The notes: generated by a model not told the origin, from the letters alone. Counted from the first letter of the stretch, positions 1 through 10,788 are shown. The stretch: 64,000 bases of DNA from Microvirga sp. Mcv34 (GCF_024519725.1 NZ_JALJRK010000002.1:1-64000); one strand, 5' to 3'. Translations and numbers: made by a program.

Positions 1-129
1 CCTACGCGATCAGACCCCGTGGCAAAACGCTTGACGAAAAACACAGTCGCTGAGGAGGTCACGTGAGTGACCGACTCGAGGTCCCGGACGATGTCCGGGC
101 ACGAGGGCGTATCCAGTGCCTTCTGGACG

Positions 130-170
130 ATCCTTCGAGACGCCTGCTTCGCAGGCTCCTCAGGATGAGG
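130..170. repeat. REP-like palindromic repeat with hairpin
   Basis: An imperfect inverted repeat whose core is a perfect 6-bp stem (GCCTGC at 142-147, GCAGGC at 151-156) with a TTC loop. Outer arms read CCTTCGAGACG and CTCCTCAGGATGAGG. The outer wording matches, from memory, short palindromic repeats scattered between genes in Rhizobiales genomes. It sits 3' of thiQ. Only this copy was noticed in the window. Confidence 0.55.
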
Positions 171-200
171 ATGGAGTTAGACGATAAGGATCGCCGATCC

Positions 201-902
201 TCACGAATCCGACACCGCCGCCGCAATCCTCGGCGCGAGCGCGCTCGTGAGAATGTCGGCGGGTTTGCCCGAGGCCACGACGCGTCCGTCGGCCACGAAA
301 GCCATCTGGTCGGCCACATCGGCCACGTCCTCGGGCGTGTGGATCGTCATGAGGATCGTGACGGGGCGCTTGCGCCTCAGGGAGTCGACGAGGAGGATCA
401 TGTCGCGGCGTAAGCCGGGATCGAGGCTGCTGAAGGGCTCGTCGAGAAGGATGAGCGGGCGGCCGGAGACGAGCGCGCGCGCCAGTGCCACGCGCTGACG
501 CTGCCCGCCCGACATCTCGCCGGGCCTGCGCTCCTCGAAGCCGTCGAGGCCGACGGCGTCGAGCATCTCGCCGACGAGGTGCTTTTCCTCCGCGCTCAGG
601 CGCAGGGACGGGCGCAGACCCAGGGTGACGTTTTGGGCCGCGCTCAGATGCGGGAACAGGTTGTGGTCCTGGAACACGATAGCCGCCGGGCGCTTGGCCG
701 GTTCCAGCGGCAGGAGATCCTGGCCGTCGAAGGTCAGTGTGCCGCTCTCAGGGACCTCGAACCCGGCGATCATGTGGAGCAGGGTGGTCTTGCCGCCGCC
801 GGACGGTCCGATGACCGCGCAGAGTTGTCCCGCCGGGACGATCAGCGTGTAATCGGCCGTGAAATCGGGCCAGGTCAGGCGGCACTTCTCAATCACCAGC
901 AT
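201..902 (-). CDS. thiQ: Thiamine ABC transporter ATP-binding protein ThiQ
   Basis: This is the cytoplasmic ATPase that should power thiamine/TPP import with ThiP and ThiB. The 233-residue protein has a Walker A motif GPSGGGKTT at residues 32-40, the ABC signature SGGQR at 131-135, a Walker B LILLDEP at 150-156 and a following SSLD D-loop. The length is typical of ThiQ, which is shorter than most importer ATPases because it lacks a regulatory C-terminal domain. The gene overlaps the 3' end of thiP by 14 nt, implying translational coupling. It is the last gene of the thiB-thiP-thiQ operon. The substrate is assigned from the operon partners and the upstream TPP riboswitch, not from the ATPase itself. 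Confidence 0.92.
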   Translation of the reverse strand: MLVIEKCRLTWPDFTADYTLIVPAGQLCAVIGPSGGGKTTLLHMIAGFEVPESGTLTFDGQDLLPLEPAKRPAAIVFQDHNLFPHLSAAQNVTLGLRPSLRLSAEEKHLVGEMLDAVGLDGFEERRPGEMSGGQRQRVALARALVSGRPLILLDEPFSSLDPGLRRDMILLVDSLRRKRPVTILMTIHTPEDVADVADQMAFVADGRVVASGKPADILTSALAPRIAAAVSDS

Positions 903-2463
903 GGGACAATCGACCGGAAACGTGAGCGAGCAGGACGGCGAAGAGGACTATAACGAGGCCAATGCTCGAGGCTTCGTCCAGGCGGTAGGCCCCGAGGCGC
1001 TCGTAGAGGAGATAGGGCAGGGTCACCAGCTCCGTACCGCCAAAGAGCGCGATGATGCCGAAATCGCCGAAGGACAAAGCCATGGCGAGCGCGAAGCCCG
1101 CCGCGAGCGGACGCTTGAGGGCGGGCCAGTCCATGATCGTCAGCTTCGACCAGCCGGTAAGGCCGAGGGACGCGGCCACGCGGCCGTAGCGCTCCTCCGC
1201 GGTGAGGAGATGCGGCGCCACATAGCGGTAGGCGAAGGGCACGGCGGCGAGCCCGTTGATGAGAGGTAGGAGGATGAGGCCCGCCGTCGACGGATCGCCG
1301 AAGCGCCGGATCAGCAGGAACAGGCCGGCCGTGAGGGCGAAGGGCGGAACGGCGAGCAGCATGTCGGGCAGGAGATCGTAGAAGGCGGCGACCCTCGGTG
1401 AGCGCAGGACGATGCGCTGCCGCCGCGCCGCGGAGGCGAGCGCATAAGCGAGAAGGCAGGCCAGGATCGCGGCGGCGCTCGCGATCGTCAGGCTCGTCAC
1501 GAAGGCGCGCAGCAGATCGGCATCGAGCACGGCGGGCAGGCTGCGAAGGCCCGTCAGCACGCTGAAGGCCAGCGGCCCGATGAACAGTGCGCTGACGACG
1601 AGCACGAAGGCATCGAGGATTTTCAGGCGCCGGTTCTTCGCATCGGGGCGACGAACGAGGCTGCGGATCGTGTGGCCGACGGGCGGGCGCGTGAAGGCCC
1701 AGTGGAGCAGACCCGTCATCGACAGGCAGATCGCGAGCTGGATCAGGGCGAGCCAGGCGACGCGGCCGAAATCGAGATCGATCTTGAGCGCCTCGTAGAT
1801 CGCCACTTCCAGCGTGGAGCGGCTCGGTCCGCCGCCGAGCGCCAACACGATGGCGAAGCTCTTGAAGCACAGGAGGAAGATGAGGCCGGCGACCCCGGGC
1901 AGCTCCGCCCGCAGCACCGGCCAGTCGAGATGGCGGAACACCTGAGTGGGCGTGAACCCCAAGGCTCCGGCAAGGCGCCAGTGCTCCGCCGGGACCTGGT
2001 TCAATCCGTCGAGGGTGATCCGGGCGACGAAGGGACCGTTCAGGAACACGTGCGCGATCAGGATGCCCGGATAGCCGAAGATGCTGAAGCCGCTCTTCCA
2101 GCCGAGAAGCGCGAGCCCTTCGGCGATCCACCCGCTGCGGCCGTAGACGGCGAAGACCGCGAAGACGGCCACGATGGTCGGCAGCACCATGGTGGTGCTC
2201 AACGTCGCCAGGACGAGATCGCGCCCCGGAAACCTCCGGCGCGCCAGCGCGAGCGCCAAGCCGATCCCGAGGACGAGGGAGAGAGCGGTCGAGAGCAGCG
2301 CCTGGACGACGGAAAAGGCGAGCACGCGCCCGAGATAGGGGCCGATGGAGAGAAGCGCGGGCGTCCCTCCACCGAATGTGGCGAGGGTCACGAAGCCGCC
2401 GGCGACCAGACTTAAGATGGCGAACGCCACCAGGCTTCCGGGATGGGGCAGCTTCAGGACCAT
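889..2463 (-). CDS. thiP: Thiamine ABC transporter permease ThiP
   Basis: Inner-membrane permease of 524 residues, with many hydrophobic segments in two homologous halves, as in the fused binding-protein-dependent permeases (ThiP, FbpB/SfuB type). The first half ends with an EAA-like loop around 'EHWRLAGALG', and the second half repeats it at 'EERYGRVAASLG'; these loops contact the ATPase. The gene starts 9 nt after thiB and overlaps thiQ, so all three are one transcript. On sequence alone an iron(III) permease would be the main alternative, but the TPP riboswitch and ThiB settle it as thiamine. Confidence 0.92.
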   Translation of the reverse strand: MVLKLPHPGSLVAFAILSLVAGGFVTLATFGGGTPALLSIGPYLGRVLAFSVVQALLSTALSLVLGIGLALALARRRFPGRDLVLATLSTTMVLPTIVAVFAVFAVYGRSGWIAEGLALLGWKSGFSIFGYPGILIAHVFLNGPFVARITLDGLNQVPAEHWRLAGALGFTPTQVFRHLDWPVLRAELPGVAGLIFLLCFKSFAIVLALGGGPSRSTLEVAIYEALKIDLDFGRVAWLALIQLAICLSMTGLLHWAFTRPPVGHTIRSLVRRPDAKNRRLKILDAFVLVVSALFIGPLAFSVLTGLRSLPAVLDADLLRAFVTSLTIASAAAILACLLAYALASAARRQRIVLRSPRVAAFYDLLPDMLLAVPPFALTAGLFLLIRRFGDPSTAGLILLPLINGLAAVPFAYRYVAPHLLTAEERYGRVAASLGLTGWSKLTIMDWPALKRPLAAGFALAMALSFGDFGIIALFGGTELVTLPYLLYERLGAYRLDEASSIGLVIVLFAVLLAHVSGRLSHAGD

Positions 2464-2472
2464 GGGCGGCGA

Positions 2473-3492
2473 TCAGCGCGCCGTGGCGTTGAGCCAGGCA
2501 TCCGTGAAGGCGCGGCGGTTCTGCTGCACCTCCTCGGGCGTAAAGAGCAGCGCCTTGTCCGGCTTCACGAGGTTCCTGAAGGCTTCGGGCAGGCCGGACG
2601 CCGGGGTTTTCGCCGGCATCATCCAGTTGCCCTCTGGCATGGCCGACTGGAACGGCTCGCTGAGGACGAAGGCCATGAATGTCTTCGCGAGATCCGGCTG
2701 CTTCGTCGTGCGGGTCATGGCGGCCAGCTCCACGTGAAGGTAATGGCCCTCCGAGAAGGCTGCGGCCTTGTAGTTGTCCTTCTTCTCCGCGACCACGTGA
2801 TAGGCCGGAGAGGTGGTATAGGACATCACCATGTCGGCCTCGCCCTTCAGGAACAGGCCATAGGCCTCGGACCAGCCCTTGGTGAAGGTGACGATGCGGG
2901 GCTTGAGCTTGCCCCAGGCCTCGCCGGCCTGGTCACCGTAGACCTTCTGCATCCAGAGCAGGAGGCCGAGGCCCGGGGCGCTGGTGCGGGGGTCCTGCAG
3001 GACCACCTTCGGGCCGTTCGGATCCTCGACCAGTTCCTTCAGGCTCTTGGGCGGATGGGCGAGCTTGTTGGCATCGTACACGAAGGCGTAATAGCCCCAG
3101 TCGAAGGGCAGGAAGGTGCTGTCACTCCATGTGATAGGAAGTGCCAGATTCCTTTCATCCACGCCGTGGGGGGCGAAGAGGTCGAGCGACTTGGCCTCCG
3201 CCATGAGATTCATGTCGAGGCCGACCACCACGTCGGCCTTGGTATTCGCGCCTTCGAGCCGCAGCCGCCCGAGCAGGCTCCCGGCATCCTCGGCCGTGAT
3301 CCAGTTCAATTCGCAGCCGCAGGTCGCCTCGAAGCGCTCCTTAACGGTCTTGCCGGGACCGTATTTCCCGGCGAACGAGCTATAGGTGTAGACTGTGAGG
3401 GTGGGTTTGGTCTGGGCCTGGGCAAGGCCTGTCGCGAGCCCGAGCGTCGCGAGGGTGAGAAGAAGTCGGCGTAACATCAGGGGCGCTCCCAT
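2473..3492 (-). CDS. thiB: Thiamine-binding periplasmic protein ThiB
   Basis: Periplasmic solute-binding protein of about 339 residues. It begins with a signal peptide (basic MLRR, hydrophobic stretch, cleavage near AQAQ). The mature start 'LTVYTYSSF' followed by a 'FEATCGCEL' region is the usual ThiB opening. A longer frame runs further upstream into the riboswitch, but signal peptide position favours the Met at 3492 (MGAPLML) or the one at 3477 (MLRRLL); I give 3492. First gene of the thiBPQ operon, directly under the TPP riboswitch, so expression should fall when thiamine pyrophosphate is plentiful. Confidence 0.92.
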   Translation of the reverse strand: MGAPLMLRRLLLTLATLGLATGLAQAQTKPTLTVYTYSSFAGKYGPGKTVKERFEATCGCELNWITAEDAGSLLGRLRLEGANTKADVVVGLDMNLMAEAKSLDLFAPHGVDERNLALPITWSDSTFLPFDWGYYAFVYDANKLAHPPKSLKELVEDPNGPKVVLQDPRTSAPGLGLLLWMQKVYGDQAGEAWGKLKPRIVTFTKGWSEAYGLFLKGEADMVMSYTTSPAYHVVAEKKDNYKAAAFSEGHYLHVELAAMTRTTKQPDLAKTFMAFVLSEPFQSAMPEGNWMMPAKTPASGLPEAFRNLVKPDKALLFTPEEVQQNRRAFTDAWLNATAR

Positions 3493-3560
3493 GCATGAGG
3501 CAGGCCGGGACCGGCGGCGCAGATTGCACGGGGCATGGCTTTTCTGGCGATGTCGCATGC

Positions 3561-3648
3561 TCATTCCCTCCGCCGGCATGACCCGGATCAGGTTCGACGG
3601 GTCGGCGGCCTTGCCACCTCTCAGCCCCGCATGGGCTCCCCGTGAGAC
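3561..3648 (-). promoter_or_regulatory. TPP riboswitch (THI element)
   Basis: Read on the minus strand, the conserved THI-box pieces occur in order: GGGGAGCCC, then GGGGCTGAGAGG, then GAACCTGATCCGGGTCATGCC and GGCGGAGGGAATGA. The CTGAGA and CCTGATC..GGGTNATGCCGGCG..AGGGA signatures are those of the TPP aptamer. It ends about 70 nt before thiB, leaving room for an expression platform that hides the thiB ribosome site or terminates transcription. Confidence 0.95.
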
Positions 3649-3670
3649 GCCTTGCTTCTAAAGCAGTTCA

Positions 3671-3691
3671 GGGGCGGCCACAAGCCGCCCC
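3671..3691 (-). terminator. Hairpin terminator candidate after tex
   Basis: Perfect 8-bp stem GGGGCGGC/GCCGCCCC with a 5-nt loop, starting 9 nt past the tex stop codon on the minus strand. No strong T-tract follows, so it could act as a mRNA-stabilising hairpin instead. Confidence 0.5.
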
Positions 3692-3699
3692 AGTCTGGC

Positions 3700-6048
3700 T
3701 TATTTCCGGTTTCCCTTGTCCTTGCCGCCTGCCATCGCAGCCCGGCGCAGGGCATCGGCGAGCGCTCCGCCGGAGGCCGGAGCCTGCTGTGGAGCCGGCT
3801 TCCGCTCGCTCTGGGAACGATGCTTCTGGAACGCGGCCCGGTTGTCGTCCTGGCGGCCCTGGGGCCGCTTCTCGGCCGGATCGCCCATGCGCATGGTGAG
3901 CGAGATGCGCTTCCTCGGAACGTCGACCTCGAGCACCTTCACCTTCACGATGTCGCCCGGCTTCACGACGGTGCGCGGGTCTTTCACGAAGGTGTCGGCG
4001 AGCGCCGAAATATGCACGAGCCCGTCCTGGTGCACGCCCACGTCGACGAAGGCACCGAAGGCGGCCACGTTGGTGACGACCCCTTCCAGGACCATGCCGG
4101 GCTTGAGGTCGCTGATCTTCTCCACGCCTTCCATGAAGGTGGCGGTCTTGAATTCGGGGCGCGGGTCGCGGCCGGGCTTCTCCAGCTCGCTCAGGATGTC
4201 CTTCACGGTCGGCACGCCGAACTTCTCGTCCGTAAAGGCCTGCGGGTCGAGCTTCTTCAGGACTGCCCCGTTGCCGATCACGACCTTGATGTCGCTCTTC
4301 GTCGCTTCGAGAATGCGGCGCACGACCGGGTAGGCTTCCGGGTGAACCCCGGAGGCATCGAGCGGATCGTCGCCGTTGGGAATGCGCAGGAAGCCCGCCG
4401 CCTGCTCGAAGGTTTTTGGCCCGAGGCCCGACACCTTGGTCAGCGCCTTGCGGGTTTTGAATGGCCCATTGGCATCGCGGTGCTCGACGATGTTCTTCGC
4501 CACCCATTCGCCGAGGCCCGAAACACGCGTCAGGAGTGGTGCAGAGGCGGTGTTGAGATCGACGCCGACCGCATTCACGCAATCCTCAACGACGGCATCG
4601 AGTGAGCGGGAGAGCTTGTATTCCGCGAGATCGTGCTGGTACTGCCCGACGCCGATGGATTTCGGGTCGATCTTTACGAGTTCCGCCAGCGGATCCTGCA
4701 AGCGGCGGGCGATGGAGACGGCGCCGCGCAAGGATACGTCGAGACCGGGCAATTCCTGGCTAGCGAAGGCCGAGGCGGAGTAGACCGATGCGCCCGCCTC
4801 CGAGACCATGATCTTGGTGAGTTTCAGGTCCGGGTGCTTCGACACCAGTTCGGCTGCGAGCTTGTCGGTCTCGCGGGAGGCCGTGCCGTTGCCGATGGCG
4901 ACGAGCTCGACCTTATGCACGCGGCAGAGTCGCGCCAGCGTGGCGAGGGATTCATCCCATTGGCGCTTCGGCTCGTGTGGGTAGATGGTATCGGTTGCCA
5001 CGACCTTTCCGGTCGCATCCACCACGGCCACCTTCACGCCAGTGCGGTAGCCCGGGTCGAGGCCCAGCGTCGGGCGTGCGCCGGCGGGAGCCGCGAGCAG
5101 CAGGTCGCGCAGGTTCCCCGCGAACACCCTCACGGCCTCGTCTTCCGCGAGTTGCCAGAGCTTCATCTTCATGTCGAGCTCGATGGAGAACCGCAGCTTC
5201 GTACGCCAGGCCCAGCGCACGGTCTCCAGGAGCCACTTGTCGCCCGGGCGGCCCTGGTCGACGATGCCGAAGGCAAGCGCCGTGCGGCCCTCGTAGCGGC
5301 TGACATAGCCGGGCTCGGCGGCGTCCTTTTCCTCCTCCATGCGCAGGTCGAGCACCTCTTCCTTCTCGCCGCGGAACAGCGCGAGGATGCGGTGGGAGGG
5401 GAGCTTCGTCAGCGGCTCGGCGAAGTCGAAGTAATCGGAGAATTTCGCCCCATCCGTCTGCTTGCCGTCGCGCACCTTGGAGGTGAGGCTGCCCCGCTCC
5501 CAGTAGATGTCGCGCAGGGAGCCCAGCAGCTCGGCGTTTTCCGAGAAGCGCTCGACCAGGATCGAACGGGCGCCCTCCAGGGCTGCCTCGGGCGTCGCGA
5601 CCTCCTTCTCGGTGTTCACGAAGGCGGCGGCGGCCTCCTTCGGCTCGCGGGCAGGCTGGCTCAGGAGGAGATCGGCCAGGGGTTCCAGGCCCGCCTCCTT
5701 GGCGATCTGCGCCTTGGTGCGCCGCTTGGGCTTGTAGGGCAGGTAGAGGTCTTCGAGCCGCGCCTTGGTGTCGGCATTGTTGATCTGGAGCGCCAGCTCG
5801 TCGGTGAGCTTGCCCTGCTCGCGGATGCTGTCGAGGATCGTCTTGCGGCGGTCCTCCATCTCGCGCAGGTAACGCAGACGCTCCTCCAGGGTGCGCAGCT
5901 GGGCATCGTCCAGGGTGCCGGTGACTTCCTTGCGGTAGCGCGCGATGAAGGGAACGGTGGAGCCGCCGTCCAGCAGCTCGACGGCCGCCTTGACCTGCCA
6001 TTCCTGGACATTCAGTTCGTTCGCGATGCGCTGACCGATGGATAGCAT
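3700..6048 (-). CDS. Tex family RNA-binding protein (YhgF-like)
   Basis: Cytoplasmic nucleic-acid-binding protein of 782 residues, near the usual 770-790 for Tex. The N-terminal helical part opens with '[12 protein letters not shown]', followed by the RNase H-like (YqgF-fold) section '[18 protein letters not shown]', the HhH region around '[16 protein letters not shown]', and a C-terminal S1 domain ('[21 protein letters not shown]') near residues 650-720. A basic Gln/Arg/Lys-rich tail follows. The start at 6048 has GGAG 7 nt upstream; the open frame continues further 5' only as an antisense shadow of the neighbouring Hsp70 gene. Tex proteins are linked to transcription and RNA turnover; the exact role is unclear. 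Confidence 0.93.
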   Translation of the reverse strand: MLSIGQRIANELNVQEWQVKAAVELLDGGSTVPFIARYRKEVTGTLDDAQLRTLEERLRYLREMEDRRKTILDSIREQGKLTDELALQINNADTKARLEDLYLPYKPKRRTKAQIAKEAGLEPLADLLLSQPAREPKEAAAAFVNTEKEVATPEAALEGARSILVERFSENAELLGSLRDIYWERGSLTSKVRDGKQTDGAKFSDYFDFAEPLTKLPSHRILALFRGEKEEVLDLRMEEEKDAAEPGYVSRYEGRTALAFGIVDQGRPGDKWLLETVRWAWRTKLRFSIELDMKMKLWQLAEDEAVRVFAGNLRDLLLAAPAGARPTLGLDPGYRTGVKVAVVDATGKVVATDTIYPHEPKRQWDESLATLARLCRVHKVELVAIGNGTASRETDKLAAELVSKHPDLKLTKIMVSEAGASVYSASAFASQELPGLDVSLRGAVSIARRLQDPLAELVKIDPKSIGVGQYQHDLAEYKLSRSLDAVVEDCVNAVGVDLNTASAPLLTRVSGLGEWVAKNIVEHRDANGPFKTRKALTKVSGLGPKTFEQAAGFLRIPNGDDPLDASGVHPEAYPVVRRILEATKSDIKVVIGNGAVLKKLDPQAFTDEKFGVPTVKDILSELEKPGRDPRPEFKTATFMEGVEKISDLKPGMVLEGVVTNVAAFGAFVDVGVHQDGLVHISALADTFVKDPRTVVKPGDIVKVKVLEVDVPRKRISLTMRMGDPAEKRPQGRQDDNRAAFQKHRSQSERKPAPQQAPASGGALADALRRAAMAGGKDKGNRK

Positions 6049-6231
6049 GGACGTCTCCGAAAAAGCGTAAGGCGCGGCTTCTACGGTGCGGGGCGCCCCC
6101 CGGTCAACGGGCCGTCCACAGCCCCGGGGTCGCAGTGCCGCTGGGTAAGGGACTGTTTGACTTTTCCTCTTGGCTTGTCTGGCCTTGGCGTATAGACCGT
6201 CCGGCCCTTCCAGCCGTCCTCCGAGGTCCAA

Positions 6232-7542
6232 ATGCCCCAATCCCCTGATTTTTCCATCGGCATTGATTTCGGCACCAGCAACACGGTCGTGGCCATCGCG
6301 GATCCGGACGGGAATGTGGAGGCGCTGACCTTCGAGCACGGGGGAGAGCGCCTCAAGGTCTATGTCACGGCGCTCTGCTTCTGGGACGAGCGGCACGGCA
6401 ACGGCCTGCGCACGGAGGTCGAGGGCGGCCCCTGGGCCATCGAGCAGTTCCTCGAAGGGCTCCATGCCCACCGTTTCATCCAGTCCTTCAAGACGTTCGC
6501 GGCGAGCGCCACCTTCAAGGAAACCCGCATCTTCCGGGAGCGCTATGCCTTCGAGGACCTGTTGAGCGCGTTCCTGCGTACGCTCGCGCAGCACGGTGGC
6601 TCCCGGCTGGACTGGGGCGCCGGGAATGTGGTCATCGGCCGGCCGGTCCAGTTCGCCGGCTATAATCCGGACGACGATCTCGCCATGCGGCGCTATCGGA
6701 CCGCCTTCGGGCGGCTCGGGGCCGAGCAGGCCCGCTATGTCTATGAGCCGGTCGGCGCCGCCTTCTTCTACGCGCGCCAGCTCGACCACGACGCCACCGT
6801 GCTCGTGGCGGATTTCGGCGGCGGCACCAGCGACTTCTCGGTGATGCGGTTCTCGAGGTCCGGCGGCGCGCTGCGCGCGGAGCCCCTTGGGCATGCCGGT
6901 ATCGGCCTTGCGGGCGACGCCTTCGACTATCGGATCGTCGACAAGGTCGTGTCGCCGCGCCTCGGCAAGGGCGGGCTCTACCGCTCCATGGACAAGATCC
7001 TGTCGATCCCCAACCATTACTACGCGAATTTCGCCCGTTGGAACCAGCTCGCCATGATGAAGGGCAGCGGCGACTTGAAGGAGCTGCGCGAACTCGCCCG
7101 CGTCGCCCTGGAGCCCGTGCCGCTGGAGAAATTCATCGATATCATCGAATACGACTTAGGCTTCGCCCTCTACCGGGCCGTGTCGTCGGCCAAGGTGGCG
7201 CTCTCCAGCCAGGAGGAGACGGATTTCCGCTTCCAGGGCGAGGGCGTCGATATTCAGGCAAAGATTTCCCGCGCCGATTTCGAGACCTGGATCGCGGAGG
7301 ATGTGGACCGGATTGCCCAGACGGTCGACGAGGCGCTCGTCAAAGCCGGCGTGAAGCCCGGGGAGATCGAGCGGGTGTTCCTCACGGGCGGCACCTCCTT
7401 CGTTCCGGCCATCCGCCGCCTGTTCGTCGACCGATTCGGCGAGACCCGGCTGACTTCCGCGGACCAGTTTGAGTCCATCGCCTATGGGCTGGCGCTCATC
7501 GGCCAATCCGAGGCGCCCGAGCGCTGGTCTGTCACGAATTAG
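6232..7542 (+). CDS. Hsp70-family protein, YegD-like
   Basis: A 436-residue actin-fold ATPase related to DnaK but lacking the substrate-binding and lid domains, as in E. coli YegD. Visible motifs are the phosphate-1 loop '[12 protein letters not shown]' at about residues 9-20, the phosphate-2 loop '[13 protein letters not shown]' near 195, and the adenosine motif '[12 protein letters not shown]' near 385. It is transcribed divergently from tex with a GAGG ribosome site before the ATG. Its clients are unknown; a chaperone role is inferred from family only. Confidence 0.88.
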   Translation: MPQSPDFSIGIDFGTSNTVVAIADPDGNVEALTFEHGGERLKVYVTALCFWDERHGNGLRTEVEGGPWAIEQFLEGLHAHRFIQSFKTFAASATFKETRIFRERYAFEDLLSAFLRTLAQHGGSRLDWGAGNVVIGRPVQFAGYNPDDDLAMRRYRTAFGRLGAEQARYVYEPVGAAFFYARQLDHDATVLVADFGGGTSDFSVMRFSRSGGALRAEPLGHAGIGLAGDAFDYRIVDKVVSPRLGKGGLYRSMDKILSIPNHYYANFARWNQLAMMKGSGDLKELRELARVALEPVPLEKFIDIIEYDLGFALYRAVSSAKVALSSQEETDFRFQGEGVDIQAKISRADFETWIAEDVDRIAQTVDEALVKAGVKPGEIERVFLTGGTSFVPAIRRLFVDRFGETRLTSADQFESIAYGLALIGQSEAPERWSVTN

Positions 7543-7632
7543 GCGATTTTTAAAATATAATTACGCTTGCCGCAGGGTGACAAAGGGTTTTATTTCGCAG
7601 TGCAGCATACGCGCCTGAAGCGGAGCCCTCCC

Positions 7633-10419
7633 ATGTCCCTGATCAACCCCGACGTCACACCCGAGAAGGACTTTCCCCTTCGCGACGATATCCGGCTCCT
7701 GGGGCGCATCCTCGGCGACACGATCCGCGAACAGGAAGGCGAGGCAGCTTTCGAGATCGTCGAACGCATCCGGCAGACCTCGATCCGCTTCCACCGCGAC
7801 GAGGACGAAATCGCCCGCCGGGAGCTCGAGACGATCCTGAACAGCCTCTCGCGCGGGCGCACCAACCAGATCATCCGGGCCTACAGCTATTTCTCGCATC
7901 TGGCGAACATTGCCGAGGACCAGCACCACGTTCGCCGCTCCCGCGCCCATGCCATGGCGGGCGCTCATGCCATCGAGGCTGCTGCGCCACGCGAAGGAAC
8001 ATTGGCGCGAGCCCTCAAGCTCATCCGGGAAGCCGGCATCAGCCACAACGCGCTGCAGGCCTTCTTCGGCTCCGCTCTCGTCTGTCCGGTCCTGACCGCG
8101 CATCCGACGGAGGTGCGCCGCAAGAGCACCATCGACCGGGAGATGGAGATCTCCCAGATCCTGGCGCAGCGCGACCGGCAGCATCTGACGCCGGACGAGG
8201 AGGCGACCTGCCAGGAGGGCCTTCGCCGCGCCATCCTCACCCTCTGGCAGACGAGCATCCTGCGCCGGAACAGGTTGAAAGTGATCGACGAGGTCAATAA
8301 CGGCCTCTCTTATTACGACTACACCTTCTTCAAGGAATTGCCCCGCGTTTATGCCGCCCTGGAGGACCAGCTTGCAGCCATGGATCCCATCTGGGAAAAT
8401 GTGGAGCTTCCGTCCTTCCTGCGCATGGGAAGCTGGATCGGCGGCGACCGCGACGGCAATCCCTTCGTGACGGCGGACGCTCTGCGTCAGGCCCTGCTGC
8501 TGCAAAGCAAGCACGCGCTCGGCTTCTATCTCGAGGAACTCCACTGCCTGGGTGCCGAGCTGTCGCTCGACGGGCGCTATGTGAATGTGTCCGACGAGGT
8601 CCAGGAACTCGCCAAGGCGTCTCCCGATCCTTCGCCCCATCGCCAGGATGAGCCCTATCGCCGGGCGATCTCGGGTATCTATGCGCGCCTTGCGGCAACC
8701 GCCGCGCGCCTGGGACATGGCGACGTGGCGCGTCATGCGGTGGGTGACGCGCCGGCCTATGGCAGCGTCGAGGAATTCGAAGGCGACCTGTCGATCCTGC
8801 ACCGCTCCCTGCGCTCGAACGGTTCGGGCGCACTGTCGCGGGGCCGCTTGCGCAAGCTGCGCCGGACCGTCGATGTGTTCGGTTTCCATCTGGCAAGCCT
8901 CGACATGCGGCAGAACTCGGACGTTCACCAGCGCGTGGTCGCAGAGCTCTTCGAAAAGGCGATCCCAGGCACCGACTACGAAGGGTTGCCGGAGGAGAAG
9001 CGCGTCGCGCTGCTCCTGGAAGAGCTTGCGACACCGCGCCTCCTGACCTCGCCCTATCTCGAATACTCGCCGGAAACCTCTTCCGAACTCGCCATCGTCC
9101 ACGAGGCCGCAGAAGCGCATCGCCGCTACGGTCGCGCGGCCGTGCCGAATTACGTCATCTCCAAGGCAAGCGATCCTTCGGACATTCTGGAAGTGGCCCT
9201 TCTGCTGAAGGAGGCGGGCCTGCTGCGTCCACGCGACGGCGCAATGGACGTGAACATCATCCCGCTCTTCGAGACCATCGCGGATCTGCGGCATTGCAGC
9301 GGCGTGATGGATGCGCTCTTCGCACTGCCCGATTACATGCGCCTGTTGCGCAGCCGCGGTCAGGCGCAGGAGGTGATGCTCGGCTATTCCGACAGCAACA
9401 AGGACGGCGGCTTCCTCACGTCGGGCTGGGAGCTCTACAAGGCTGAGATCGAGCTGATTGAGGTGTTCAAGCGTCATGGCGTGGCTCTCCGCCTCTTCCA
9501 CGGGCGCGGCGGATCGGTGGGCCGTGGCGGCGGTCCGAGCTATCAGGCGATCCTCGCGCAGCCCGGAGGGGCCGTGCAGGGCGCCATCCGCATCACGGAA
9601 CAGGGCGAAGTGATCGCGGGCAAGTACTCCAACCCGGATCTGGGGCGACGCAATCTCGAGATCTTGGCGGCCGCCACTCTTGAGGCTTCGTTGCTGCATT
9701 CGGGCCAATCGGCGCCGCGCGAGGAATATCTCAACGCCATGGAGGAGCTGTCGAACAGCGCCTTCAAGGCCTATCGCGCGCTCGTCTATGAGACCGAAGG
9801 GTTCGAGCGCTATTTCTGGGAATCCACGGTGATCGGCGAGATCGCCAACCTGAACATCGGCAGCCGGCCGGCCTCGCGCACCAATTCACGGCGCATCGAG
9901 GATCTGCGCGCCATTCCCTGGGTGTTCGGCTGGGCGCAGTGCCGCCTCATGCTGCCGGGCTGGTACGGCTTCGGCTCCGCCGTCAACGAATGGCTCGAGA
10001 AGCACCCTGACACTGGCCTCGCGCTGCTGCAGGAGATGTATCGCGAGTGGCCCTTCTTCCAGGCGCTTCTGTCGAACATGGACATGGTACTGGCGAAGAG
10101 CAACATCGCCATCGCGTCGCGCTATGCAAACCTCGTCGAGGACGACAGCCTGCGCGAGGCCATCTTCCCGCTCCTGCGCCACGAATGGGAGGATTCGATC
10201 AGGCAATTGCTCGCCATCATGCAGCAACAATCCCTGCTCGACGGCAACCCGCTTCTCGCCCGCTCGATCCGCAACCGCTTCCCCTACCTCGATCCGCTGA
10301 ACCATCTGCAGATCGAGCTGCTGAAGCGTCACCGCTCCGGCGATGCCGACGAGCAGGTCGTGCAAGGCATTCACCTGTCCATCAACGGCATCGCGGCGGG
10401 CCTGCGCAACAGCGGTTAG
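7633..10419 (+). CDS. ppc: Phosphoenolpyruvate carboxylase
   Basis: Converts phosphoenolpyruvate and bicarbonate to oxaloacetate, the anaplerotic feed to the TCA cycle. The 928-residue protein has the family signatures in order: catalytic His in '[11 protein letters not shown]' (about residue 157), 'GGDRDGNP', 'YSDSNKDGG' (about 585), the glycine-rich loop '[12 protein letters not shown]' (about 622), and a C-terminus 'AAGLRNSG' close to the invariant NTG-type end. The frame is open further upstream to 7567, but ATG 7633 has GGAG 7 nt before it and gives the standard N-terminus. The region between yegD and the start is AT-rich and should hold the promoter. Confidence 0.96.
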   Translation: MSLINPDVTPEKDFPLRDDIRLLGRILGDTIREQEGEAAFEIVERIRQTSIRFHRDEDEIARRELETILNSLSRGRTNQIIRAYSYFSHLANIAEDQHHVRRSRAHAMAGAHAIEAAAPREGTLARALKLIREAGISHNALQAFFGSALVCPVLTAHPTEVRRKSTIDREMEISQILAQRDRQHLTPDEEATCQEGLRRAILTLWQTSILRRNRLKVIDEVNNGLSYYDYTFFKELPRVYAALEDQLAAMDPIWENVELPSFLRMGSWIGGDRDGNPFVTADALRQALLLQSKHALGFYLEELHCLGAELSLDGRYVNVSDEVQELAKASPDPSPHRQDEPYRRAISGIYARLAATAARLGHGDVARHAVGDAPAYGSVEEFEGDLSILHRSLRSNGSGALSRGRLRKLRRTVDVFGFHLASLDMRQNSDVHQRVVAELFEKAIPGTDYEGLPEEKRVALLLEELATPRLLTSPYLEYSPETSSELAIVHEAAEAHRRYGRAAVPNYVISKASDPSDILEVALLLKEAGLLRPRDGAMDVNIIPLFETIADLRHCSGVMDALFALPDYMRLLRSRGQAQEVMLGYSDSNKDGGFLTSGWELYKAEIELIEVFKRHGVALRLFHGRGGSVGRGGGPSYQAILAQPGGAVQGAIRITEQGEVIAGKYSNPDLGRRNLEILAAATLEASLLHSGQSAPREEYLNAMEELSNSAFKAYRALVYETEGFERYFWESTVIGEIANLNIGSRPASRTNSRRIEDLRAIPWVFGWAQCRLMLPGWYGFGSAVNEWLEKHPDTGLALLQEMYREWPFFQALLSNMDMVLAKSNIAIASRYANLVEDDSLREAIFPLLRHEWEDSIRQLLAIMQQQSLLDGNPLLARSIRNRFPYLDPLNHLQIELLKRHRSGDADEQVVQGIHLSINGIAAGLRNSG

Positions 10420-10432
10420 GCAACAGAGTTGC

Positions 10433-10457
10433 GGAACCCGATCGAATCTTCCCGGTT
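10433..10457 (+). promoter_or_regulatory. EcfG-type promoter candidate, GGAAC-N16-GGTT
   Basis: GGAAC at 10433-10437, a 16-nt spacer, then GGTT at 10454-10457, about 50 nt before the small gene at 10515. The -35 is perfect; the -10 differs by one base from the CGTT of the general stress response sigma factor EcfG. Confidence 0.4.
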
Positions 10458-10514
10458 GAGTCTCTTGAGAGCGCACCCCGGCGGGGTGCGCCCTGAGATT
10501 GAGAGGAGAGATCC

Positions 10515-10688
10515 ATGTCCCGCGGTGACAAGTCCGCTTACACGGACAAGCAGAAACGGAAGGCCGAGCACATCGAGGAAGGCTACGAGAATCGCGGTGT
10601 CTCGGAGAAGGAAGCCGAGCGTCGTGCCTGGGCAACCGTCAACAAGCAGGACGGCGGCGGCAAGAAGGGCGGTTCCGGCCACCGCTAA
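10515..10688 (+). CDS. Small basic, charged protein (57 aa), 'plasmid stabilization'-type family
   Basis: Small, highly charged protein beginning MSRGDKSAYTDKQKRKAEHI and ending in a Gly/Lys-rich tail (GGGKKGGSGHR). The middle 'GYENRGVSEKEAERRAWATVNK' is the signature of a common family of alphaproteobacterial mini-proteins often labelled plasmid stabilization protein without experimental support. A good ribosome site (GAGAGGAGAG) precedes the ATG. The possible EcfG promoter upstream suggests stress induction. No catalytic motif is present; nucleic-acid binding is only a guess from the charge. Confidence 0.8.
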   Translation: MSRGDKSAYTDKQKRKAEHIEEGYENRGVSEKEAERRAWATVNKQDGGGKKGGSGHR

Positions 10689-10788
10689 AGGTATGAGGGC
10701 CGACGGCAGCTAAGGTAGTGCGCCGGGCGGAAAGCGGGTGTATGGAGGGGCCTGATCTCTCCCGCCCGATCCTGCCATGGAGGAAGCC

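Noticed and set aside
63..413. 116-aa plus-strand frame at the left edge with a GAGGAGG in front
   Set aside because: Runs through the palindromic repeat and antisense to thiQ; composition not protein-like.
6049..7017. In-frame N-terminal extension of tex (open frame to 7017)
   Set aside because: It is antisense to the Hsp70-like gene, and the Tex domain with a ribosome site starts at 6048.
7561..9708. 715-aa open frame antisense to ppc
   Set aside because: Arg/His/Gln-rich translation without domains, fully opposite a gene with clear motifs; high-GC shadow.
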